Shown here one piece after another: positions 1-13,200 of a DNA stretch of 64,000 nt. The stretch covers positions 124,001 through 188,000 of the forward strand of contig JAFBJZ010000782.1 in assembly GCA_016785225.1 (NCBI GenBank), given 5' to 3'. The notes beneath the pieces were generated by a model that was given only the letters and a program-made list of their open reading frames with translations, searched no databases and was not told the DNA's origin. Made by a program: the position numbers and the translations under genes. The stretch comes from Psettodes erumei (taxonomy: Eukaryota > Chordata > Actinopteri > Pleuronectiformes > Psettodidae). Each line of letters opens with the position of its first letter. Position 1 is the stretch's first letter.

Positions 1-1287
1 AGGCTGCCACGGCCACATTACAGACTCACAGCGTGATTGGCCATCAAACCCCTCCTAGCTATCCAATCAGGAAGTGAAACCACAAAGAATAAAAGAAAGG
101 AGGGTGTGTGGGTGGAGGAGTGATGCTCCCGTGCTCTTTACAGCTTCATTTGAATGCATCGGAGCACAGGGGCAAATCATGTTCTCCATCGCCTGAGTGG
201 GGGACCGTATTGCTTGATTATAGCTAAAAGGGTCAGTTCTCTCAAATAAAAAAAAAATAATTCTTGTCTCATTTCACCGTGGAGACGGCTTTGAAAGTCT
301 ATGTACCTCTAGTGCGTCCAAAACTATCTGCATGGCTATGTACCACAAGAACAAGAACAAAAACATGGACTTTTGAAATTTGGGAGAACGGACCCATACA
401 CGAGATGCCTGCTTGGGTAGCCACTGTGTCACATCAAGCCTCTGGCATGCAAGTTTTACACTCTTATATGGCGTCTGCATTGCAGACACTGCAGTGGATA
501 AGGAGACATAATGTGCACTGTGGCATGACACTTTGCAGATGTGCTCGACATTACTGGGAGAGTCACTGCTGTGTGATTGCGCCAGGGCATTGATTTTACT
601 CTTTATGCTCTATTTGTGTTGCTGGCCCCCGGCTGCTGTTAGTTAGGCCACCAGAGGGAAGGAAATCAGCGATCACACAATCAAAGCGCATCAACCATAC
701 AGTAATCACTGTTATTATTGTTTTCCTGATGTTTCTGGCAGGATGTTTCTTTTAGTTGGCTTTCCATGTCCACATCATCTGACCTTATGAAGCGCATAAG
801 CAGCGCAGCAGCTTAGATCTACTAGTTCATGCCATGGACATGGAAGGTGATGCTTTAATTCAGACGTCCACCATGTTACAGGGTCATAAGGCTAATTATC
901 TTATTGTTACTCTAACAGCAAGAGGTGACATGGAGGTGGAAATGACCCTGCTAATTAATTACATACTAATGAGGGGGTCCCGGCCACCGCTTGACTTCCA
1001 GAGGCCTCCTTACTCTCCTGCAGGCACACACAAGAGACACGGGTGCTGTTGGCCCTCAGGGCACTTGGGACCTACACGGTGGCCGCTTACAGAAGACGAA
1101 GAGAAGAGATCACGGTTTCTCATATGCCGATATGGCAGTCTGACCACCACCGCTGAAAATGAAAAGCTCCTTGTCAGGGCTGAGAGACAGAAATCAATCC
1201 CCATGAGGGTCTTTGCTGGCCCTACTGCGACACAGTTTTGTCCCTTCCACCCTCCGGTGTGTGCGTAGAGAGGGGAGTCATTCCTAC
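1..1287. other. No coding exon found; region 3' of the last visible grin1 exon
   Basis: On the minus strand this is the intron after the exon that encodes the last membrane segment of GluN1. I looked for the C1, C2 and C2' tail cassettes known from vertebrate GluN1 and found no matching reading frame. The short open frames here resemble nothing I know. The 3' end of grin1 must therefore lie to the left of the window. Confidence 0.6.
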
Positions 1288-4200
1288 CTGCAGGTTCTTC
1301 CTCCAAACATTGACGGCCGCAAAGGCCAGCTGCATCTGCTTCCTGCGGGCGTCTTTATGGCGCTTGTAGGCGATTTCAATGAAGATGAGGAAGATCCCTG
1401 CTGCTATGCCTCCAGCCACCAGCATGAAGACCCCTGTTGGAAAGGGACAAGTGGAGAGAAAAAACAGCAGAGATAGAGACACGTGAGCTGGTGGTCCGCA
1501 ACTCCGCCGCTCCCACTGAGCATGAATGCATGGTCTGCCCATCATGCCCAGTGGTTGCCCCTCCTCTTTCAACCTGCTCCTACCGCCGACGGTGGCTGCA
1601 AAGCACACAATAGTGAGGAACGACCACAACCGCACAAAGCCACAGCACAAGATACTGTACGGCACACTTCCACAGAGCACCCACGCCGACACTAAAACAA
1701 CGATTTTGTAAAGGTATTGGACAAAAAAGGGCTACAGTACCTTACCACTGCAGTTTTTGTCCAATCACTTTTTTAACGCTTTCTCTACGCCATTAAGGAC
1801 CATACCTGCCATATTTTCAAAGGTGAGTGTGGCTGGGGCATTGCTCCTCGAGTCACACTCCTGGTATCTCACCCAGGTTTTATCTAGGTCTTCCATGAAG
1901 CCGTTCTCATGAGAACTGCAGGGGGTCGGGGATGGTGGGGAGAGAGGTGACAAAGTTAAAACATGCCGCAGTGGCCGGATATTCGAACCGCTCACCCCCA
2001 GATAGCAGCAGAAACGAAACACAGACAGCTGGACAGGTGCAGTGACAAACAGACAAAAACTCTACAGAGACAAACAGACAGAGAGGGCAGGAGAGGGGAT
2101 ATACAGAGAGAAATGTGACATAAGGCAATGTATCGGGTGGCTATAAATGGTCAATACGTGACCATGAAATCATATTGATAGGGAAAAAAAAAAAGAAAAA
2201 AAAAAGTCATACGAGTAATGCAGCTTCGGCTGGGACAGACCTGAGAATGGCCAGGGACACATTCTGTTTCCAGGGGCTGTCCTTGCGCATGCCTATGCCA
2301 AAGCCCGAACGGAAAAACAGCTCTCCCGTGGTCACCAGGTCGCACTTCTGCGAGGCTTCAAACTCCAGCACCGCAGAGTCCCAGATGAAAGCATGCAGCT
2401 TGCTGTGGGGGGAGGGGGGAAGGGAAGGAGTAGGAGGAGGAGGAGGAGGAGGAGGAGGGAGGAGGGAGGGGGGAGGAGGGGAAGGAGGGGGTTACGGTGC
2501 AACAGTACAATGATTTACATACACATTTACGGCTCCCACCCCTCTCTCTCTCGCACACCAGATCGTGTGTCATTCGGCGGTTACCAGCAATCTCTACCGC
2601 TGCTTATGGCCCAAATGAAATCCAATGCCAGATGGGCGAGGGCGCGTTTCCCCCATTGGATTCCCCCCATCTCAAAGATGTTCGTCTGGGTACAACCTGG
2701 AAAAGGGTGCTCCTTGACTCAGCATTAGCTCAACCTCACACTGGTGTCAGTGCTGCGGACACCACACCTGCTGCTGTTCCTGGTCTCGTCTTTGGCTGGG
2801 CGATGGGCCTGGATCAGAGGAACGCCGCAGTAAGTCCCGCTGCTTCCGCCTGATCCGGAGGTCCATGTCCCCCCCCACCTCCCCTGAGCTGACTGGCCCT
2901 GCCTGACAGGTTGAGCAGCCGGCCGACGCGTGCTCTGGTCGGCCCGGCCTGGCCGAGACTCACTTGTCACGCACGGCCTGGATAGCCTCGGCGGCACTCT
3001 CATAGTTGTGCTTCTCCATGTGGCGGTACATGGTGCTAAGCTCCACCTGCCGCCGGAAATAGATGTCCACGGAACTCTGCTTCACTGTGGCATAGATGAA
3101 CTTGTCTGATGGGTTTCTCAGCTGCAGAGAAGGACATGTCGAGTAATGACTACTAGTAACCTCAATGAGTTTATATAAATTTATACTTATGTAAATAAAG
3201 ATGATATTGTGCAGTAACGCACCCTTGGGTCATTGATGCCGGTGATGCGCTCCTCAGGCCGGTCCAACACCAGGAAGGCAGCCAGATTGGCAGTATAAGA
3301 GGCCACAATGATCATGGCAAAGCCAGCCCACACCATACCCAGGATTCTCGCTGAGAAGCTGCGCGGCGCACCTGTGTGGTGAATTCAAGAGTTAAAGTTT
3401 CAGCTCAGTCATTTACAAGCCACTGAAGAAATGTAGAGTCTTAAGCAGTTCCAACAATCAGTACTGCTAACCTCAAACAATGCCGTGGCACTGTTATTAG
3501 TACGACTGTTAAAACTACTACTTCAAATAATCATCAAAAGCATAATAATCATAGTGAATTAAAACCCTCTCAACTGAATTATCAAAAGTTCCACAGACTT
3601 TACAACAATGAACACAAGAAATAACCAAAAATATAACCCACTAAAAATATATCAGACATGAAAAGGAAATACTTCAACACAAACAAAACAAAAAGGCAAC
3701 AGGTACAATCTGTAAAAAGACTGCATCAAAGCCCATCTCTACAAAATGTGGTTTGACAGGAATTCATTTGTCAACCTCAAAGAAAAACTCCACAATCAGG
3801 CAGCACCAGGCTCCACAAACGCCTTGTTGTTGGTTTTTACTACTGCAAAACTGTGTAAAAATCAAAGTGCTCAGCAGTGTTACAGTGTCCTGGGGAAAAG
3901 GGAACATTTACCACTCAGTAAGCAATGATTTGCACATTTTCAATAGTTATTTTCCACTGGGTGTGTCTCACCTTCTCCTATTCCAGAGTTCAACAACACT
4001 CCCCAGGAGAACCACATAGCGGATGATAAGGTGAGGGCATCTTCCTCTTCTTCTTCACTGTTTACTTTAAATCTTCCAAACGGGCTAGAGTGAAGAAAGT
4101 GGGAGGTGTTGGGAGAAGATAAAATGAGAAATTGCTGAGAGCCTGCAGATGGGAAAACCATGGCAATCCCCATGGCAAGGAAGGGGACTGGACAAGAGCA

Positions 4201-7200
4201 AGCAAAGCAAGAGGGAGACAAAGTCCACAGAAAGAGAGCAGACAAAGACGGTGGCACGGGGACAGAGCGGTGAGATGGTTGGAGCCAATCTTCCCCTCTG
4301 TCTGCGTTCGCATCTACACTGAGGGAAGATCTGCAGCGCTCAGGAGTGCATGTGCACACTGACTCAGTCATGAAGACACATAAAACACACACACACACAC
4401 ACACACACACAGGTTTCCCCTTGTACCTGAACCGGTCTAGTAGGTAAAGCATCACCGCCACCACATGTACCGATAGACCCACCAGCAGCCACAGTGTGCT
4501 TTGGAACGGCTGCATGAACGAGTCCAGTGTACTGCGAGGAATTTCCTGGAAACACACAGCGCAGTTGGTTATTGACTGATAATGAACTACTTTGATTATG
4601 TTCGCATATTATAGACTAACATAAAGTCAAATAACAATTGGTCTCCTTTGACATTCTACATTTGTTTTGATGAGTTCTAGATGTGACCAGAACAGCTGCA
4701 AATTGACTCATTCCCTGCTCTGTTTCTTCATAAGTGATGAGTCAAATGTATGCATGCATCATTGTGTTGCCATTACCTGGTGATATTACACACACATTAT
4801 GTTTTTACACATGTGACAAATAAAGGAGAGTATGTGTTTTTCTAATACACTTAGTCAGCTTTTTCACCCTGTCGCCTTGCGTTGAGAAAAAAACATCTAA
4901 AATCACACGTTCGTGTGGATTTCTGATAAGGTGACTGTACAAGAGATAAAAGTTGCCTTAGTGGGTAGGTGATGGCACAGCGGGACATGATAAGAGTGCA
5001 AAGCGGGCTGCTTACCTTTTTAACGAGGATAGTGAGGCCCTGATATTTAAAGGGTTTGGAGAACTCGATATACTGGGCTCGTTCGTTGTTTATAGTCAGC
5101 GGGGCAACAATCATGTCAGCCAGGCCCCCCAGGAGCTCTCCCATCATGCCATTCCACTCTTTCTTGTTACTGTTGTTCACCTGCAGTCCCAAAAGGAGAG
5201 GTGTTAACATGCAAATCAGCAATCAACCTGCTGCCTTTGAGACTGCCGCATGTTTCCAGGCTTTAAGGATTCGGGATAAGCCTAGTGGGGCAAGGCATGC
5301 TCGGTATCTTTGAAACTGCCTTACATAACAGAGAGATTGCCACTTTCTGTTGTTTACAGGTTCATGCACTGTAGAACACCACAAGTGCAGAATATTGTGC
5401 TCATGATTTGCCTACAAAACAGGATGTTTTTACAGAGGCAATCTGTTCAAACCCTGCAGGTTTTTAAGCAGATCATGTCTGATGGTCCTGCCTTTTCTTT
5501 CTTATCTTACTTCTGTGAATTATGACTGTGTAATCATTACAGGGGGGAGTACAACCCATTACTGACACGACAAACAATACATAAAAATAATTCGGGTTCA
5601 TTCAGTCAACATGCTTTCATGTCATATCTGACCCGTTTTTAGTTCTCAGACAGACAGGGAGAAAGGAGATATTTCAGCTGTTACTTTACTCTCACATTTA
5701 GTGTCTCTCTTCAAATAATCCAGCCACCAAACTATCCATTCATGAAATGATTCACTCACATTAGGATCCTCATTAATTCAGGAACATCAAGAACATTAAT
5801 TATTCATAAGAACGACATTAAAGGAGCACCTCCATCTGATTGGACTGTCAACCTCTGGAGATCTGACTGACTAATATTCTTGGCCCCACCTCCAAAGGTT
5901 GTCGACCCAATCAGATAGAGGCGTTTCTACGTTGAAATTTGCATACCGAGAAAAATACTACGGGGAATTATAGGACACAGGTGAGAGAGGAGGCCACAGC
6001 AAACATTTGTCTCCAAATTTATTAGAAATTATCATTACTATTATGCTGTCCTTTCAGTTTAGATTGGTCCCCACTTGGTGACCTAGTTATTACATTTACA
6101 GGAGGTAAATACCTTGCTAATTAAAATAAATCCTTTATTTAATCTTTTTTTACGAAAACCAGTAACTTAATGGAGGACTAAAGTCAGAAGTCAAAAGCCT
6201 GGGAATGAAATAATACTCGCACAGTGACAGAGGAAAAACACGTTTTGAGGATCTTTGTTGTGTTTGACACATATGTTTTTACTCTGCTGATGGACCATTA
6301 TCCTCTTTTTCTCTGGTAGATTTTCAAGTTGTTTGCACATAACATTATGTCCCTTTCATAATAAAACTAAGTTGCAACTCAGTTGCACACATGTCATGAC
6401 ATTCAAAAACTAGCTTGAGATCAGTAATGACAGGCAAATTCACCCACTGGACATCTGACATCCGTGGACCTCTGCTCTAAGACCTGCTTATCACTTCGCC
6501 TCTGAACAGTTAGTAAGATCAAAACTGTTAGTGGAGCAAAATGAAATTGTTAAAAACATTGATGTTATTAAAGTGCTCAATGTGATACATTGCATGCAAC
6601 CTGAGTATCATGCAAAAAAATGACAACTTGGTTCTTAAAGTGAAACTGACCCGCTCCTGAGTTCCGAATTTCCCATCTGCCACCAGATGCACCTCATACG
6701 TAAAGTTCATGGTCATAGCCAGCTTGATCAGGAGATCAATACAGAATCCATAACAACACTGAGGTACAATTGGGCGACCTGTAACAAAACCAGCAACGGT
6801 TGCAAGTTACAATCACTCTGGAGGAAGCATGTCTTTTTTTTCTTTGTTTTAATCCAATGGCGGCGCAGGTAGATTGAACACAGAAAATGCGTGAGGCGGT
6901 GCACTGCAGACAACCACACGCACGCACAGTCACACTGCACACACAGCATACAGACTAAGCATGTCCCAGCATCTCAGCAGTCAGTCATTCTTAATGGCAC
7001 ACTCAGCTACATGCATACATATAGATACCTACTGCATATATATGTATGCATCTCCAGTGGGTGTGAGGCGAGTGCAGTAAAAGCACAGTGATAATAGAAA
7101 CGTCCCTGAAGTGTTACCTGGGATGGTCTCATTGGGCCCAGTGCAGATAACCTTTTTAATTAAGACTCCATTTAATGTCATTTCTTCCTTGCACGTTCCG

Positions 7201-10200
7201 TCCGGCAGAGTGGGTTTCACATACACAAAAGGCTCCTGGTGTATCGTCACTATCTACAACAGATGGGACAGAGAGCTGTTTATCACGTAGTTAATTCTGG
7301 ATCAGATTGATCCCGAGGGACTTCAGAGCGCCGCTACAAGAGGGAGAAAATATTTGTGAAAATCCCAGCAGATTCATAAACACGTGCACAAATTCCCAGA
7401 TACTCATGAATGCACAAAGACAAGCAGATTAATAAAAAAATAACTGACAATGATACATAAGAGAGGTTTCTTTCCAGGCCCAAGAAAAAAAACAAACTTG
7501 AAGAGATAAATGTCATACCAAATATATCACATAGTTTCACTTCACTCCTTTCTGAGAAACAAATGTTAACGCGCTGTCCAACATGAGGATGTCAAGTCAG
7601 GTCCGCACTCGATCCGTGTAGACATTAATGTCACATTGCAGCAGCAAAGCGAAGTCACCCTACCTTTAATCGAGTGGACATCTGGAAGCCCTGTGGTTTC
7701 TCTGTCTCTCCTCCAGGCCAGATGATCTTCCACTGATTGTTCATTACCACCTGCAGGGATGCCACACGCATGTAAGGTATTATAGGTGAGTGCTGACAGA
7801 AGGCATGCTGCCACTGAGTCTCCAGCACCGTGGGCGAGCTTTACTAATGAGTCAGCTTTATATAACCACAGCTCAGCGGTTCTTTTCTTTATTGCATTGA
7901 CCTCTGACTTATGTATCATACCTCAGGGTTTGAGGAACTTATTAATATCACACCCACCTATCGCCAGGAAACTGAAGTGCTGGACCTCTCAGGCCTTCCC
8001 TGTTCAGAGCCGGCCCATTTAATAACCAACTACAAATTGTACATGATAATTTGACAAAATGATCTTAACACAAGGTCCACTTGCTGGCTGTTACCATAAC
8101 AATTGCTCATGTAGACCATTGTTGAGGTTAAAAATAAACTGTCATGCACAATACTGTATATCTTATCTCATGCAGATCTGTTTTCCATGAACACATTTTA
8201 TCTGTCATTTGCCAGATTGATTACACATTGTAACACCGTGTTAGGTAGTTCAATGCAGTGAAACTTTCATCATTTGATTCCCTCCGCTGATGAAGAGCTG
8301 CATTCATGAGTGATGTTGATGTTGTAAACTTAAAATGCATTCGTAATAATGGTGTGGTTGTTAGTATATATGTCTGAAAGATTAATTTGCCAGTAATATA
8401 ACCCAGTAAATACATTATCTGCATTATATACTTCACGTTCTTGAAATAATTTAGGTTGCATTTCCAGATACATACATCTCCACATTCATTTTCTTTTATG
8501 TTCATATTCATCATAGCAATTAAAACAATACATATTGAAATCCTCCTTGTTCACTATGACAGATTGCTGTTACTGCATTGTTGTAGCATTGGGTGAACTG
8601 CACAGTGTGCTTTTTTTTCTGCACGGGCTGAGGATTCTGTAGTTGTCCTACATTAAGGGCATTGTACTATAGATAGAAAACTGGGTCTGCATGTTCGGTA
8701 TGACCAGAAAAAAAGACGATGTTCACAGAGAAGGTACAGTACAACCTACTCATGGGCAGTGAGTATAAAATATGGAGGGATCTTTGATCTAATTATACTA
8801 CTATTACTACTAATTATACTAATATAATTATACTACTACTATAAAATTGCTTCACAGTTGTATCAAATAGGCCAGAGCTGCTTCTGCCTCTCAGTTTACC
8901 TGTGTTCCATTGTATATGCCAACTTGAGTGAGCCGAGTCTTCTGGTAGTTGAGTATACTGTAGTGGGCATACTTCCTGTCGCCGTCGTCATTGAACTCCA
9001 CGCGCCCTGTGAGGCCTGCTGGGTATTTGGATGACATCAGCACCCTGGGGCAAGTGAATAAAAAACAATTATAAGTGTGAATGAGTTCATAAGTGCACAT
9101 GTGTTCATGCATAGATATTGCGTCTCATCTGTTAGGCAGGCAACGATGCGTTTAATTGAGTATCATTCTGTGCATGGCTGTCAATTCAGTGCTCGGCTAA
9201 TCAGCAACTAAACAAACCTAATTTGGATTTGACATATGTGGTCAAATGAAGTCAGACATTGAAGTTATGAATGCCAATCGCTATGCTATTTTCTGAAGCT
9301 GTTAAGAATAACAATAATAAAAATTAGCTAAGACTTTTTAAAAAATCATACTTTTTTACCATTTGGAAAAGTAAAAGAAATATAACTGAAGCATTATATT
9401 AGGTCTGTATTCAATTTTACCGTTTAAAAAGGGGCCCCGTTTTCCAAATGTTGGTATTGCCCACACATCCTCTCGGGGGTTCTGTAATGTTTTCCTTTTC
9501 AAAGAGCTCCTGGATGGATTGAGCTACCACAGCCACAGCGTCATTGATATGGGCCGACTCATTCTTCCCGTTGATGAGCTGGAGGCCGATTAGACCTGAG
9601 ATCAGGTCGACAACAAAGACAATCACTGACCTGAGCAAACGATGGCTTCCCTGGATCCTTTTGCAATGCACAAAGTGGGGAAAAAACTTATAGGGCCTCC
9701 AGTTTAGACATCCTGAATAAAGGTCAGACATCAGTTGCATGATCCATCTTCATCTGCCCTTTGCTCTCTTGGATAATAATCAGAAAAAATCTTGTCATTT
9801 ATGAGATGAGGCAACAGAAATAAATGGATCATTTTTTCTGATTTTGCCACTGATGACCTTTTCACAGCATGTGTAAAGAGTCCCTTGAAGTTGGATCTGT
9901 CTTTTTTGTGGCCCTACTGGCTAAGGTTTGGGAGGTCGGTACAGTCGAGGCATTGTTTGTGTTAGGACCAAACAAAAATACTACCAGACCTAAATTTAAA
10001 GAGCAACAATCCAACTTCAGCTAAGTTTTCTTATTGCAACCAGGTCCATCAATCTTGCAGACTCCCTGAAGAAGCTGCAGTAGAGGTGGATGAGATGGGA
10101 TATAGACAGGATGAAAAAAAATACTTTGGGGTTGGTTGTGTTGAGTGCCTGGAGAAAAGATGCTCAACGTTAGTGACCAAAAAGTGACAAAATATTGTGA

Positions 10201-13200
10201 GAGACTTGTGCAAAGAAAAATAACAACCCAGAATAAATAGAATAGAATAGAAACAAAGCTGTTGCATCTTACCATTCTATCAGTTACCTCTCGCAAAACT
10301 CTCCCTTTATAATTCATTAGAGACCAGGGTATTAATATGGCAGAAGAGGACATACACATTGGAACAAAAAACAGAGCGTGGACACAACACATTTAAACCT
10401 TTAAGCACAGAATGCTTAAACGTTTTAATGCTCAACACACAACAATCCGTTATACCATTAATCATGTGGTGCATCCATCGTTAATCTCTCTAATCCTGAA
10501 CGTGTTATGATCGGCCTCTGAGTAGAGCCGGGGTTAACGCTTTTTTTTCCCATCGACTGCAGCTGGATGAACGTACCGTCTGGCGCCTCGCTCAGAGCTT
10601 TACTCGACATCTCCCGCTCGCCCACTAGCCACACGTAGCCCGAGCCCGTCATGTTGAGGAAGCGGGCAGCCTTGTACACTGCGGCAGCATCTTCCTCGCT
10701 GGGATTTACCATCGTAGAAACAGACAAAAAAAAGAGCGTTTTGTGACATCAGAGCATGCTGAATAAAAGTGTAGGGAAGAAAGTCTTATAAAAGCATTTT
10801 TTTGTGGTTCCAGGCTCATTGTCCACCTTTACTGTCATTGTTGTGGAGGCCCTACTGTCATGTGTTATTATGTACTGTAAATAACACACAAAGGCTACTG
10901 TATGTACAAAATCACTGTTACTGAGTTTGCTGTTCAACAGTTTATTACTGCTTTACATTACACTGATGATATGAAATACCTTTGTCATAAAGACATGATT
11001 TGGCATCTATGGAGTGCGTAATTTTCCCATTTTCACAGAATATTTTTGCCTTAATTAGCTTAGTCACATATATCGACTTTGACATAGCGTTTACTTTTTC
11101 AAAAATGATATGTTCTCTGCAGCATATAATGCCATTTTAGATACACTGACAAGAAAACGTGTACATTTTTCCAAAACTTCAGCCTTGAGTGCATGGACAT
11201 AAATTTTTTACCCTTACTTGTTCACGTCTCATTATGTGGGAGTGAAAATGTATCCCTACTGGTGCAATTGGAACCTTGAGGCCATTTTAAAGTGGGGTCA
11301 GGTAAACATGATATTATCATCAATACTCACTCTGAAAATGTGGGTGAAATTTACATAATTTGTGAAAAACCTCACCTGGCGGACAGAATGATGACTCGGG
11401 CCTCCAGCTCTTTCGCCTCTAGCAGCAGGGCAGTTAAGTTAGTCTCCTGGCTGAACTGGAGGACTTTCTCTGCCTGTGATCGGGGCATAAGAAAGGTCAA
11501 GCCAGCTACTTTTGCCTATACCTCAGATACCATGCTGCCTCTTTACCTGCTTGGTTTCGAGCTTGGACGATTTTGTTTGAATACGGGAGACAGAGATAAA
11601 AAAGGAAAGCGATCCAGGGGAACCGGCTTAACTAAAAAAAAAAAAAAAAAAAAAAAAAAGCTTGAAGGGAAAAATTTTTTGCATTTGTTTGCATGCAAAC
11701 TGAGGGTTATCAAGGCTCCAAAGAAGGACGTGCATGTGTTAGGTAGGGGGTAGAAGAAGGTCAATGCAACCAGTAACTAAAAACAGGTGAAGGGGGTGAG
11801 GAGGACGTTTTCCCCCAACAAAAAACTGCTGAAAACTAGGAAAGTACTACAGAACAGGAGGAAGTAGCATCTGGGAAGCGGTTTTGTCCCACACTACCGG
11901 TTCTCCACAAAGGAATGGACTTGCAAACTCTTTTTGTGTGTGAGTATGTGTGTTCAGAGGACATGCATTCCTTTATTGAAGGAAAAAATGAAAATGATAA
12001 AAGCGAGGCGCTGTTCACTGATTTCTTTTTTTTTCTTTAATGACCAAAAATTATAGATTTTTCATAACAAAATCATTCTTTATTTAAATCATAGGGAAAT
12101 GTCTCAAAGTAGAAATTAAAGAAAACACGTGCTACCAAGAGAGGGACATTTCTGGGTCGGCTGGTGACTGGTTTGGGCTGGTTTCTAGTTGCTACGTTTG
12201 GAAAAGTTGGTGGGCGGCGTGCATTGACCATGCAAATATACCTTAGGTCCTCGCTTGTTGTCATAGGACAGTTGGTCGAGGTTTTCATAGTTCCTTTTTT
12301 TATTCTGATGAGTAATGTGCACAGAGAAAATATGCAGACACAGAAAAATATTATAAACAGTTGAAAATGGAGGGCAGTAAAGCATTCCAACAAATCTCCA
12401 CTTTTCTGCTTCAAATCGGGATCTTTAACAAAGGGGCTTGCAAAGAACATCAGAGATGACCACTTAGCAATAACTGAAATCATAGACTTGTTCAAATTAT
12501 AGTGTCATATCCAGGATGATATGATGCATCAAATGTCAGCAATGATCCAGTGATTCACCTGCATCAATGACTTTCAAGTGTTAATATTGTAAATTAGCAT
12601 TAGCATGGAGAAGTTAACATTTCATAAGTAAACATGACCATAAAAGAAAGCAGTTAGATTTTCAAAACCTGCACCATAAAGTCCAAAGTCCAATCCCATA
12701 TATTTGGACTCCTAAAAAAAACCCACAAACAGCTCATTAAAATTTTACAGCATGCAAACTCGCAAAACTCCACAAGGAAACTACAAATCTACCCAACTGT
12801 CTGTTGCGGTGACATCGTTTGTGCTGGCCCCGGAGCGCCAAACTCCGAGGCTGCAGCTGTCCATGTTCTACGTGCACTTGGAGGAATGCATCAAAAGCAA
12901 GACAGCATTATCTACTACAATGTTATTTGCATGGATTTATATTCACTGTTGTTTTGCAACAATTCCAGTTACTAATTTAACTGTGAGATTGATACAATGA
13001 AAAGCAAAAAGCAGTTAGCGAGCTTCAGTCACAATCACAAGCCAACATTTCACTCTGATGTTTCATCCCACAAGATAATTCCAGCAAATAGTTCAAAGCC
13101 GTGTCCCGCTTCAACACTACAAAGTCTACAGTGGTTTTGAGGATGGATGGAGTGTGTCCACACTGGAAAAGTGACAAAATCCATTATACTCGCGCATAGA

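Noticed and set aside
834..1306. Overlapping frames on both strands left of the last grin1 exon, considered as a C-terminal GluN1 cassette
   Set aside because: None resembles the C1, C2 or C2' tails, and no consistent splice sites are present.
11543..11764. Phe-rich frame over the poly(A) run
   Set aside because: Created by the A/T homopolymer in a grin1 intron.
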